A stretch of DNA of 64,000 nt from Aquipuribacter hungaricus. GTDB taxonomy: Bacteria; Actinomycetota; Actinomycetes; Actinomycetales; JBBAYJ01. Below the pieces are notes generated by a model. The model was not told the origin of the DNA. It saw only the letters and a list, made by a program, of their open reading frames with translations, and did no database searches. This document shows positions 27,519 through 36,161 of the stretch, piece by piece; the stretch's first letter is position 1; the number at the start of each line of letters is the position of its first letter. The DNA lies in the NCBI RefSeq assembly GCF_042663885.1, contig NZ_JBHSXV010000001.1. The stretch is one strand, 5' to 3'. The translations under genes and the position numbers were made by a program.

Positions 27519-28600
27519 ACGCCCCGCCGCTGCGTCACGGCATCATCGGTACCGGGTTCATGGCGACCGTCCACTCCCGCGCGGTCCGACGTAGCAGCGG
27601 GGTCCTCTCCCTGGTGGCCGGCGCCACCCCCGAGAGCGGCCAGGCCGCCGCGGTGTCCCTGGGCGCCCGTGCGGGAGCGGCGGACGCGGCCGAGCTCGTG
27701 GCCTCCCCGGAGGTCGACGTCGTGCACGTCTGCACGCCTAACAACACCCACGCGCCCCTGGTGCGCCTGGCGCTGCAGGCCGGGAAGCACGTGGTCTGCG
27801 AGAAGCCGCTGGCGACCTGCCCGGACGAGGCGGCCGAGCTCGCCGGGCTCGCGGCAGCAGCGGGCGTGGTGGCCGCCGTCCCGTTCGTCTACCGCTTCTA
27901 CCCCACGGTCCGCCACGCCGCGGCCATGGTGGCCCGCGGCGAGGCGGGGCCCCTGTGGCTGCTGCACGGCTCCTACCTGCAGGACTGGCTATCCACTCCC
28001 GGCCGGAGCAACTGGCGGGTGGACGCCGCGCAGGGCGGGGCGTCGCGGGCGTTCGGTGACATCGGCATCCACTGGTGCGACCTCATGGAGTTCGTCACCG
28101 GGCACCGCATCACCGCGCTCGTGGCCCGGACGGCGGTCGCGCACCCCGAGCGGGCAGGCTCCGTGGTCACCACCGAGGACGGCGCCTCGGTCGTCTTCGA
28201 GACCGACCGGGGAGCCACCGGCTCCCTCGTGGTCTCGCAGGCCTCGCCCGGCCGCAAGAACCGTCTGGAGTTCTCCTTCGACGGGACGCTCGCCTCCCTG
28301 GCCTTCGACCAGGAACGACCGGAGGAGCTGTGGGTCGGCGGCACGAACGGCAACCGCACCGTGCTGCGCGACCCCGCCGCGCTCGACCCCGCGGCCGCCG
28401 GCTACGCCGTGCTGCCGGCCGGGCACCCGCAGGGCTACCAGGACAGCTTCGATGCCTTCGTCGCCGACGTCTCGCGCCAGGTACGCGGCGACCAGGTGCC
28501 CGGCCTGCCGTCCTTCGCCGACGGCGCACGCGCCGCTCGGATCACTGATGCGGTGCTGCGCTCGGCGCGCACCCGGACCTGGGTGGAGGTACCCGCATGA
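27515..28600 (+). CDS. Gfo/Idh/MocA-family NAD(P)-dependent sugar oxidoreductase
   Basis: The 361-aa protein has an N-terminal Rossmann motif (HGIIGTGFMATVHSRA), the family EKPLA signature (HVVCEKPLATCPDEA) with its catalytic Lys, and a C-terminal alpha/beta domain containing AFGDIGIHWCDLMEFVTG with the family's DxGxH-type active-site motif. It oxidises or reduces a pyranose or cyclitol. The GTG start overlaps the permease stop, and its own stop overlaps the next start (ATGA), so it is firmly part of the operon. Confidence 0.9.
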   Translation: MNAPPLRHGIIGTGFMATVHSRAVRRSSGVLSLVAGATPESGQAAAVSLGARAGAADAAELVASPEVDVVHVCTPNNTHAPLVRLALQAGKHVVCEKPLATCPDEAAELAGLAAAAGVVAAVPFVYRFYPTVRHAAAMVARGEAGPLWLLHGSYLQDWLSTPGRSNWRVDAAQGGASRAFGDIGIHWCDLMEFVTGHRITALVARTAVAHPERAGSVVTTEDGASVVFETDRGATGSLVVSQASPGRKNRLEFSFDGTLASLAFDQERPEELWVGGTNGNRTVLRDPAALDPAAAGYAVLPAGHPQGYQDSFDAFVADVSRQVRGDQVPGLPSFADGARAARITDAVLRSARTRTWVEVPA

Positions 28601-29247
28601 CCGACGACACGTTCTTCGACCCGCACCAGCGGGCGACCATCGCCGCGGCTATGGCCCGCATGATCCCTACCGACGACGTGCCCGGCGCGGCCGAGGCCGG
28701 GACGATCGACTTCCTCGACCGGTACCTGTCCGGCCCCGGGTACGTCTACGCGGCGCCCGACGGCGACGGCTTCGAGACGCTGACCGGGCGACGGCTCGAG
28801 GCCTGGACCCGCCGCATCGCCGTGGTCCGCGAACGGTACGTCGCCGGCGTCGAGCTGCTGGACGCCGCCGCCCGCAGGCGCGGCGCGGACTTCGTCGACC
28901 TCGGCCCCGAGGCCCAGGACCAGGTCCTGCGCGAGGTCGAGCGCCCCGAGGGGCGCGAGGAGGAGGCGGACCTCGCCCGCAGCCAGGTCACCCTCTACGG
29001 CGCGCCCGTGGAGGTGGCCCTGCAGCAGACCAGCGCCGAGGTCGACCTCGGGTTCCTCCCGCTGCTCGCGCTGCACACGCGCCAAGGCTTCTACGCCGAC
29101 CCGGTCTACGGCGGCAACCGGGACCACGTCGGCTGGCAGGTGATCGGCTTCCCGGGGCCGGCGAGCCTCGCCGAGGTCCACCAGGGCCTCTACACCACCA
29201 TCGACTACTTCGCCGACAACCGGGTCCACCCCGGCACGGAGGACTGA
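28597..29247 (+). CDS. gluconate 2-dehydrogenase subunit 3 family protein (small subunit of a GMC dehydrogenase)
   Basis: The 216-aa protein starts with FFDPHQRATIAAAMARMIPTDDVPGAAEAG, the family's opening motif, and ends with a GFYADPVYGGNRDHVGWQVIGFPG stretch that is highly characteristic. Unlike membrane-exported members there is no Tat or Sec signal, so the complex is probably cytoplasmic. It is translationally coupled to the gene before it and one base from the GMC gene after it. Confidence 0.88.
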   Translation: MTDDTFFDPHQRATIAAAMARMIPTDDVPGAAEAGTIDFLDRYLSGPGYVYAAPDGDGFETLTGRRLEAWTRRIAVVRERYVAGVELLDAAARRRGADFVDLGPEAQDQVLREVERPEGREEEADLARSQVTLYGAPVEVALQQTSAEVDLGFLPLLALHTRQGFYADPVYGGNRDHVGWQVIGFPGPASLAEVHQGLYTTIDYFADNRVHPGTED

Positions 29248-29248
29248 C

Positions 29249-30892
29249 ATGACCACGACCCGTCACGACCGCACGGACGTCCTGATCATCGGCGCAGGGG
29301 CCTCCGGCGCCACGGCGGCGAAGGTCCTCACCGAGCGCGGGCTGCGTGTCGTCGCCCTGGAGAAGGGGCCCTGGCGCACCAAGGAGACCTTCAGCGGCGA
29401 CGAGCTCGCCAGCATCAACCGCTACGACCTGTGGCCCGACCCGCTCCTCAACCCCCGTACGCACCGCACGGGGGCGGACCAGCCGGCCACCGAGCAGCTG
29501 TTCTGCCCCGTCCCGCAGATGGTCGGCGGGGGCACCGTGCACTGGCAGGGCTGGCTGCCCCGGTTCACCGAGGACGACTTCCGCTTCCACAGCGTCGTGG
29601 GGGGCGTCCCGGGGGCCTCCCTGGCCGACTGGCCCATCACCTACGCCGAGCTCGAGCCCTACTACACCGCGGTCGAGTGGGCCTTCGGTGTCTCGGGCCA
29701 GGCCGGGGCCAACGCCTTCGAGTCCTTCCGCTCCAAGGGCTATCCCTGCCCACCGATGCCCATGTCGCGGTACGCGGAGAAGTACCACGCCGGTGCGTCC
29801 GCGCTCGGCTGGAACTCCTTCCCGACCCCGCAGGCCGCCCTGTCCCAGCCCTTCGACGGCCGGCCCGCGACGGTCCTCAGCGCCTTCGCGCAGCAGCACG
29901 GCGACCCCACGGGGACCCGGTCGAGCGCTCTCAACGTGTTCGTGCCCCACGCGGTGGCGACCGGACGGTACGACCTGCGCCCGGACAGCTACGTCCGGGA
30001 GATCACCGTCGACGAGCGCGGGCGCGCCCGGGGCGCGGTCTACGAGGACGCGCAGGGCACCCTGCACGAGCAGCGGGCCGACGTCGTCGTCCTGGCCTGC
30101 GGGGCGGTCGAGACGGCCCGGCTGATGCTGCTCTCCACGTCGGCCCGGCACCCGCACGGCCTGGCCAACGACAACGACCTGGTGGGCCGCAACGTCACCT
30201 TCCACGAGTTCAGCTCGGCCGTGGCCACCTTCGACGACCCGGTCTACGCGTGGGCCGGCGGGGGCTACGTCAGCGCGAGCTCGTTCCAGTTCTACGCCCA
30301 CGACGACGACCGCGGGTTCGCCGGCGGCGGGCACATGGCCTCGTCGGGGGTCGGCATCCCGCTGCCGATCAACTGGACCATGCCGGACCGGCCGGCCTGG
30401 GGCGCAGAGGCCAAGCGCATCGACCGCGAGCTCTTCAACCACTCGATGGCGGCGTCGATGGTGGTGCACGACCTGCCGCAGCACGACAACCGCGTCGACC
30501 TGGATGACACCGTCGTGGACGACTGGGGCCTGCCGGTCGCGCGGATCACCCTGACCCCGCACGAGAACGACCTCGCCATGGGCCGGTTCCTCATCGACCG
30601 CAGCGCCGAGATCATGGAGGCGGCAGGGGCGACCAGCGTCCAGCGGGTCTACCCCGAGCGGGTCACCGGCAACTGCTCCCACCAGCACGGCACGACGCGC
30701 ATGGGCGACGACCCCGCCACCTCGGTGCTCGACCGGGACTGCCGGGCGCACACCGTCGACAACCTCTTCGTGGTCGACGGCGGCTCGTTCCCGACCGGCA
30801 CCGGCGCCAACCCGACCCTCACCATCATGGCGAACGCGTGGCGGGTGGCCGACCGCATCGCCGACGGGCGCGACGCACGAACCACCAGCTGA
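29249..30892 (+). CDS. GMC-family FAD-dependent oxidoreductase (large subunit)
   Basis: The 547-aa protein has the FAD motif VLIIGAGASGATAAKVL, the GMC segment QMVGGGTVHWQGW and the catalytic His region NCSHQHGTTRMGDDP. The terminal motif GGSFPTGTGANPTLTIMANAWR carries the second active-site residue. Paired with a subunit-3 protein it resembles pyranoside/glucoside 3-dehydrogenases and gluconate 2-dehydrogenases. No cytochrome c subunit is encoded nearby, and no export signal is seen. It is the last gene of the operon; 142 bp separate its stop from the convergent gene's stop at 31035. Confidence 0.9.
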   Translation: MTTTRHDRTDVLIIGAGASGATAAKVLTERGLRVVALEKGPWRTKETFSGDELASINRYDLWPDPLLNPRTHRTGADQPATEQLFCPVPQMVGGGTVHWQGWLPRFTEDDFRFHSVVGGVPGASLADWPITYAELEPYYTAVEWAFGVSGQAGANAFESFRSKGYPCPPMPMSRYAEKYHAGASALGWNSFPTPQAALSQPFDGRPATVLSAFAQQHGDPTGTRSSALNVFVPHAVATGRYDLRPDSYVREITVDERGRARGAVYEDAQGTLHEQRADVVVLACGAVETARLMLLSTSARHPHGLANDNDLVGRNVTFHEFSSAVATFDDPVYAWAGGGYVSASSFQFYAHDDDRGFAGGGHMASSGVGIPLPINWTMPDRPAWGAEAKRIDRELFNHSMAASMVVHDLPQHDNRVDLDDTVVDDWGLPVARITLTPHENDLAMGRFLIDRSAEIMEAAGATSVQRVYPERVTGNCSHQHGTTRMGDDPATSVLDRDCRAHTVDNLFVVDGGSFPTGTGANPTLTIMANAWRVADRIADGRDARTTS

Positions 30893-31034
30893 CTCAGGTC
30901 CGACCACCCGAGATCTTCGCAGGACGAGACAGGAGCCGCGCGGAGCTCGGCGGCCCGGCGTCGCGGGACAGCCCGGGCCGGCTCACCCGCCACCGAGGGG
31001 CCACGACGCACAGGTGCTGAGGCTGATCCACTTC

Positions 31035-32072
31035 TCAGGCGTCACCGGTGCCTGAGGGCTGCGCGGCACTCGGCAGCCCGCGACGGACCATGAACTCCAC
31101 CGGGCCGGTCATGCCGACCGGCGTCACCAGCGTTCCTTCATGCTTCCGCGGCCAGACGCGCAGCACCTCGTCGACGAACCCCTGACCGACCTCTTCGACG
31201 CCCGTGAAGTCGAGGGTGACCTCCTTGAAGCGGTCGAGCCCACGCATGAGTCGCTTCGCTTCGGAGCGACTGACGAAGCGGACACCGATCCCGAACAGGC
31301 GCACGACCGTTCGAGTACGGGAGAACTGGTGGTCCTCGTCCGTGTAGGCGCCGAAGACATCGGCGATCGGAGTCGTGGTAGCGGGATCCATCTCCCAACG
31401 CACCCGGGTGCCCACATCGATGTCGCTCGCGCCGACCGCCTGGTCCTGGCGGACGTTGTCCACGGTCCACCTGAGGCCGGCCGATTCCAGGGTGAAGACG
31501 TCCACCGCCTTGGAGGTGAAGAAGATGCCTTCACCGGAGTGGTGCTCCGGGTCTGTCGTCGTCTTGCCCTTGGTGAGCTCCCCCAGCGCGTCGTACGCGT
31601 CTTCGAGGCCCAGTCGCTGCTGCAGATGGTGCAGGGCACCGCGACCGTCGTCCGACACCTCGAAGCGGATCTCCAAGCGCGAGGCCCACACAGCCACACG
31701 GACGTCGGCCGCACCAGAGTGGTCGATCGCGTTGTTGAGCATCTCGGTGAATGCGTAGCCGGCGGTCGAACGACCCTCGGGGCTCAGCCGGTCCTGCAGG
31801 ACGTCGACGACGACGTCACGCCAGACGGCGTCCTCCTGCAGGCCTGCCAGCGGCAGAAGTCGCTCCCACGTGGGTTCCGTCCATCGGGGTTGCGTGAAGT
31901 CGGAACTCGACCGCCGTGCGAGGGCACTGCGAACTGCACCTGGGTCGAACACGCGGTGCCCGCCAGGCGACCTCTCGGACGGGACGACGCCGCTGTCCGC
32001 AAGCTGGCGGAGCCTGGCAGGCGTCACACCGAGCTCGCGTGCGACTTCGCCGACGCGGACCAGCCTGCTCAT
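31035..32072 (-). CDS. MerR-type HTH / GHKL ATPase / STAS-like DUF4325 fusion protein
   Basis: The 345-aa protein has three parts. Residues 1-55 are a MerR-like HTH (VGEVARELGVTPARLRQLADSGVV, then the RSPGGHRVF wing). Residues about 85-230 are a HATPase/GHKL domain with N box FTEMLNNAIDH (Glu110, Asn113-114), D-x-G at 141-143 (SDDGRG) and a GEG box at 180-182. Residues about 255-335 are a DUF4325 STAS-like domain (GIGVRFVSRSEAKRLMRGLDRF; DFTGVEEVGQGFVDEV). No HisKA is present. It looks like an anti-sigma/anti-anti-sigma pair fused to a DNA-binding head. Confidence 0.85.
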   Translation of the reverse strand: MSRLVRVGEVARELGVTPARLRQLADSGVVPSERSPGGHRVFDPGAVRSALARRSSSDFTQPRWTEPTWERLLPLAGLQEDAVWRDVVVDVLQDRLSPEGRSTAGYAFTEMLNNAIDHSGAADVRVAVWASRLEIRFEVSDDGRGALHHLQQRLGLEDAYDALGELTKGKTTTDPEHHSGEGIFFTSKAVDVFTLESAGLRWTVDNVRQDQAVGASDIDVGTRVRWEMDPATTTPIADVFGAYTDEDHQFSRTRTVVRLFGIGVRFVSRSEAKRLMRGLDRFKEVTLDFTGVEEVGQGFVDEVLRVWPRKHEGTLVTPVGMTGPVEFMVRRGLPSAAQPSGTGDA

Positions 32073-33014
32073 GCGGGGAATCTATGGGATCCAACAAGAT
32101 CTTCGCACCGTTGAGGCATGGAACTTACGTGCTGGGTCAAGTTCTCAGACGGAGAGATGACCGTAACGGTGCCTGCAGGGAAGGTTGCCCCTGGCGGGGA
32201 GGCCCGCGGCCCCCCCTCAGGCAGCGGACGCCACGGCGCGCTCCAAGGAGCAGAACCCGAGGTGGCCGGCCTGCGGCATCGTCGTGGTCAAGGTCAGCAG
32301 CACCGGGCCAGTCTGCCCGGCGCGGCTTTCGAGCAAGGTGACACGGCGGTCTCAGTCTCCTGCTGGCGCAGTGAGGGCGAGCCTCCGTCCAGCTGGGGCA
32401 CTCCTGCAGAGGGCCTCATGACGGCCATCCCCAGGGCACGCTCAGGGCACCGGCTCAGAATCGTGTCGCCGCGGAGCAGCACGACCAGGCACGGTCGGTG
32501 ACAGCCGGACCCCGTCGCGGTACGGCCGCCTGTGGTTAACCGCAAGCAGCACGTTGACGACTCCACACCAGGGCGACACAAGTGTTCGCAGCGGAGGGCG
32601 TGGGATTCGAACCCACGAGACGGGTGGTGACCCGCCCAACGGTTTTCAAGACCGTCCGCTGTACCGCCTCTAACCTGCACGTTCGCGGCCAACGGCGGCG
32701 TCGATGGCACTGGTCAGGCACGGGGTCAGGAACGCGCTACTCGCGGGGCCGTCAAGGCACGCGCAGCAGCGACAGCCGACGAGTGCCACCGGCTGTCAGT
32801 GACCGCCGGACTCTCGAAGCACCCGCAGACCCAGTGACGCGGTGGACACAGATGGCTACCACCTGTTGATCGACACCTCGGCCCTCACTCAGAGGGCCCC
32901 CAACGCCAAGCGTGACCCGCGCGCGACCATCACCATCTGCGACGCCAACCGTCGTAGCTGCGACGGGTGCCCGCCGCCCGACTCCGATGGGTCGTCGGCG
33001 TCTGCCGTGGTTGC
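32073..33014. other. 942-bp intergenic region containing repeat copy 1
   Basis: It holds no gene with recognisable motifs. An open frame at 32118-32501 on the plus strand (MELTCWVKFSDGEMTVTVPAG) has no family match and weak bias after 30 codons. Repeat copy 1 lies at 32529-32678. Some short frames here are translations of the tRNA-like sequence. Confidence 0.6.
32529..32678 (-). repeat. att-like repeat copy 1: tRNA-Ser(UGA) 3'-half with conserved flank
   Basis: On the minus strand, 32592-32658 reads as anticodon arm (CTTGAAA loop, anticodon TGA, stem ACGGT/ACCGT), long variable arm with a GGGT/ACCC stem, T arm (GTGGGTTCGAATCCCAC) and acceptor 3' strand GCCCTCC plus discriminator G. The matching 5' strand GGAGGGC and a full D arm are missing; the block instead opens GCAGGTT. 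The flank CCTGTGG starts exactly 63 bp from the discriminator, as in the other two copies. Read as a tRNA-derived attachment remnant; a degenerate tRNA is the alternative. Confidence 0.8.
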
Positions 33015-34612
33015 CTACTGCTTGGTCGCCAGGAGGGCACGCGCGGCGGCCTTGCCGCTGGTGCCGGCGATCCCGCCGACGGGCGCCGTCGATGCGCCGC
33101 AGGTGTAGAGGCCCTCGACGCCTGGGACGCGGTGCTTGGACAGACGGCGGGTGGGGCGTAGGAACGACAGCTGATCGAGGCTGATGTCGAGGTACATGGG
33201 GTGCACGCCGGGCCACCTCAGCTGTTCCGACATGCGGGCCGGGGTCCAGATGTCGCGTCCGAGGATGGTGCTGCGGAAGCCGGGTGCGTGCTCCTCGACC
33301 TGGTCGATCATCTTCTCGGTGAACGCCTCGGCGTGCTGTTCCCAGCCTCCCTCGACCTCGTAGGGGGTGCTGGGGCAGGCGAGGTAGACGGTGTGCTTCC
33401 CGGCGGGGGCGAGGCTGTCGTCGTAGACGCTCGGGGTGAAGCAGTACGTCGGGGGCCGCTCGGGCAGCCGGCGGGCCTCGGCGTCGTGGAAGCCGCGGCT
33501 CAGCTGGTCCATGTCGTCGACGAGGGACTGCAGGCCGTTCCAGTCCCCTTCCCGTGCTCCCCGGTACTGCGGCAGGCGGTCCGTGGCGAGGTGCACGACC
33601 ATCTGCACGGCGTTGCCGCGGTGGGCAGCGGCCAGCTCCCGTCCGGCGTCGCCCGCCAGCGGCGGGTCCAGCAGCTGCAGCAGGGCGGTCTGCACGTCGA
33701 CGGCGGTGATGACCGCGGCAGCCTCGATCCGTTCCCCGCCGGCGAGGGTGACCGAGCGCGCCCGTCCGCCGCGGGCGTCGATCCGCTCCACGACGGCCTC
33801 GGTACGCACCTGCCCGCCCCAGCCGGTCGGGCGGCGCTCGAGGGCGTCGGTCAACGACTGCGAGCCGCCGCGCGCGTGCCACTGCCCGTACAGGTGGTAG
33901 GCGACCTGCCAGAACACGTAGAAGGCGCCTCCGGGCAGGTGGGGGCCGGCGGAGGAGTGGCTGGCGAAGGACGAGACGGGCGCGCGGGTGAGGTCGGAGC
34001 GGTCTGCAGGAGCGAGCCGTAGGGCGTGACCAGGTCGTGGGCGAGCCCGACCGCGCCGGACCGCCTCAGCGCCTGCAGGAGTGAGAAGCCCTTGCTGCCG
34101 GCTGCGCGGGCGGCCCCGGCGACGCTGGAGCCCCCTTCGAGGGCGGCCACCACCGTCTTGACGAGCGGGACGGCGCGGTGCATCAGGCGTCGGTAGGCCT
34201 CGGCGTCGGCCGGGTCGTGCTCGGCGATGGAGGCCACGGTGGCGTCGATGTCGCGATGGAACCGGACGACCCGTCCGTCGGCGAACATGCCCGTGGCGAA
34301 CGGCTCCATCGGCAGGTACTCCAGACCCGCCCCGGCGAGGTCCAGCTCCTCCGGTATCGAGGTCATGTTGATGATGTTGTGTGCTGCGGAGTGGGTGTTG
34401 AACCGGTAGCCAGGGATGGTCTCGTCGGTGCGAGACCCCCCACCGAGCTTGTCGGAGGCCTCCAGGACCAGGACACGCCGCCCGGCCTTCGCGAGGTAGC
34501 AGGCGGCGACGAGCCCGTTGTGCCCGCCACCGACGACGACGACCGGGTCGACCCCGGCGTCGGTGGTGTTTGTGGTGCCGGTGGTGCCTCTGGTGGCGGG
34601 CGCTGGTGTCAT
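33015..34612 (-). pseudogene. phytoene-desaturase-like FAD oxidoreductase, single-base frameshift
   Basis: Two frames join into about 532 aa. The N-terminal part has the FAD motif PVVVVGGGHNGLVAACYLAKAG and GGGSRTDETIPGY. The C-terminal part has AAVITAVDVQTAL and the final GLYTCGASTAPVGGIAGTSGKAAARALL, as in crtI-like NAD(P)/FAD oxidoreductases. The frame shifts near 34008 (CTGCAGACC): one extra G gives LLQDRSDLTRAPVSSFASHSSAGPHLPGG. The one-base loss may be sequence error. The start overlaps the TauE stop by 4 bp, so it is the last gene of the sulfur operon. Confidence 0.7.
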
Positions 34613-35526
34613 GGCTTGTCCCCCGAGGCGATCAGGTCGGCGGCTTGGTCGTCCACCTGCCGGCGTCGGCCCCCACCCTTGCGCGGGAGGACGGCCACGG
34701 CCACCGTCAGCACGCCCACCGCTGCGGCGATGCCGAGCGAGCCGAGCGGGGGGGTACCGAGCACCGCACCGGCCTGCTGCGCCAGGACGAAGACGCCCAT
34801 GACCACGACGAACCAGCCGAACCCGCGCCGCAGGGTGTCGGGTGCGATGCGACCGGTCAGGGTGCCACCGAGCACGGACCCCAGGACGGCAGCGGCGGTG
34901 ACCGCGGCGGCCAGACCCCAGTCGATCTGCACGCTGGCCAGATAGCCGCCCAGGCCCGCGAACGACTTCATCGCGATGACGAGCAGGGACGTGCCGACGG
35001 CGATGCTCATGGGCAGCCCACCCAGCAGGACCAGGGCGGGGACGACGAGGAACCCGCCGCCCGCGCCGACCATTCCCGTCACCAGACCGACGACACCACC
35101 TTCGGCCAGGACCAGACCGACGCGCATCTGGCCGTCGTGCTCCTTCATCTCGCGCCGACCACGGATCATGGCCACGGCCGTGGCGAGCATCATCAGCGAG
35201 AACGCGATGAGCAGGACCGTGCCGGGGATGAACGCGGCCAGCCGCCCGCCGGCGTACGCGCCGACCATCGCGGCGGCACCGAAGACCAGACCGGTGCGCC
35301 AGCGGACCCGCCCGGCCCGGGCGTGCGGCACCAATGCCGCCAGGCTCGTCACCCCGACGACGAACAGCGAGGTGGCGATGGCCTCCTTGCTGTCCAGCCC
35401 GGCCACGTAGACCAGGAGCGGGACCGCCAGGATCGACCCGCCGCCGCCGAGCAGCCCCAGGGACACCCCGACGGCCACGGCGAGCAGGAGCACGAGCCAC
35501 AGGTTCCCGTCGACGATCGCCGCCAC
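34609..35526 (-). CDS. sulfite exporter TauE/SafE family permease
   Basis: The 305-aa protein has eight to nine hydrophobic helices and the two family repeats: LGLLGGGGSILAVPLLVYVAGLDSKEAIATSL and VVGLVTGMVGAGGGFLVVPALVLLGGLPMSIAVGTSL. Family members export sulfite, thiosulfate or organosulfonates. It lies between a rhodanese gene and the FAD oxidoreductase in one strand-coherent operon, fitting a sulfur oxyanion role. The GTG start is 5 bp after the stop of the rhodanese gene. Confidence 0.88.
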   Translation of the reverse strand: MAAIVDGNLWLVLLLAVAVGVSLGLLGGGGSILAVPLLVYVAGLDSKEAIATSLFVVGVTSLAALVPHARAGRVRWRTGLVFGAAAMVGAYAGGRLAAFIPGTVLLIAFSLMMLATAVAMIRGRREMKEHDGQMRVGLVLAEGGVVGLVTGMVGAGGGFLVVPALVLLGGLPMSIAVGTSLLVIAMKSFAGLGGYLASVQIDWGLAAAVTAAAVLGSVLGGTLTGRIAPDTLRRGFGWFVVVMGVFVLAQQAGAVLGTPPLGSLGIAAAVGVLTVAVAVLPRKGGGRRRQVDDQAADLIASGDKP

Positions 35527-35531
35527 CTGGC

Positions 35532-36161
35532 TCAGCTCCTGGCCGGTGCCGTGGTCGGGGTGCGGGACGGGGTGCTGGTCGGGGTGGTGGCCAGCTGTCC
35601 CATGACGTCGCGGACGTCGTAGGTGGAGGACCGGTTGTAGGGCAGCTTCATGAGGATCGAGCCCATGAGGCAGCTGTTGGACACGGCCGCGAAGGTCAGT
35701 CCCGCCCCGACGGCGCCGGCGACGACCTGCACGCCGGGCTTGAGCAGGGACACCAGGACCGAGGAGAGCACCATGGAGCCGGCGACGAGGCGGACCTGCC
35801 GCTCCAGCTCCCAGCGCTGCGCGCCTCGGCGGACCTCACCGCCCGCCTGCTCCCAGGCGAGGATCCCGCCGTCGAGGACCTGGAGGTTCGGCAGTCCGGC
35901 GCCGGCCAGCGCCTGCTCGGCCTGGGTGGCGCGGACCCCGGAGCGGCAGACCAGGACGACGTCGTCGTCCAGGTGGGCGCTGAGCTCTTCGCGGTGCTCC
36001 TTGAGGGTGTCCAACGGGACGTTGTACGCGCCGGGGATGTGCATGGTCTCGAACTCCGCGGGGGTGCGGACGTCCAGGACCCGGACCTGCCCGGAGGCGA
36101 GGGTCTCCTGGAGTGCGGCGGCGTCGGTCGTGCGGGGGCGGGGGGCGGCGGGGGTGCTCAT
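35532..36161 (-). CDS. rhodanese with C-terminal DUF2892 membrane hairpin (YgaP-like)
   Basis: The 209-aa protein has an N-terminal rhodanese domain (VRVLDVRTPAEFETMHIPGAYNVPL) with the active-site loop CRSGVRA carrying the catalytic Cys. The C-terminal hydrophobic pair (RLVAGSMVLSSVLVSLL and VVAGAVGAGLTFAAVSNSCLMG) matches DUF2892. It transfers sulfane sulfur at the membrane. Its start overlaps the stop of the metallo-beta-lactamase gene by 4 bp (ATGA). Confidence 0.88.
   Translation of the reverse strand: MSTPAAPRPRTTDAAALQETLASGQVRVLDVRTPAEFETMHIPGAYNVPLDTLKEHREELSAHLDDDVVLVCRSGVRATQAEQALAGAGLPNLQVLDGGILAWEQAGGEVRRGAQRWELERQVRLVAGSMVLSSVLVSLLKPGVQVVAGAVGAGLTFAAVSNSCLMGSILMKLPYNRSSTYDVRDVMGQLATTPTSTPSRTPTTAPARS

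Noticed and set aside
32118..32501. Plus-strand frame MELTCWVKFSDGEMTV divergent from the MerR/GHKL gene
   Set aside because: No family match, and the second half is low-complexity and out of character with coding sequence.
32582..32869. Small frames translating as GVGFEPT or GRGIRTHGT at the three repeats
   Set aside because: These are well-known false translations of tRNA-like sequence, not genes.
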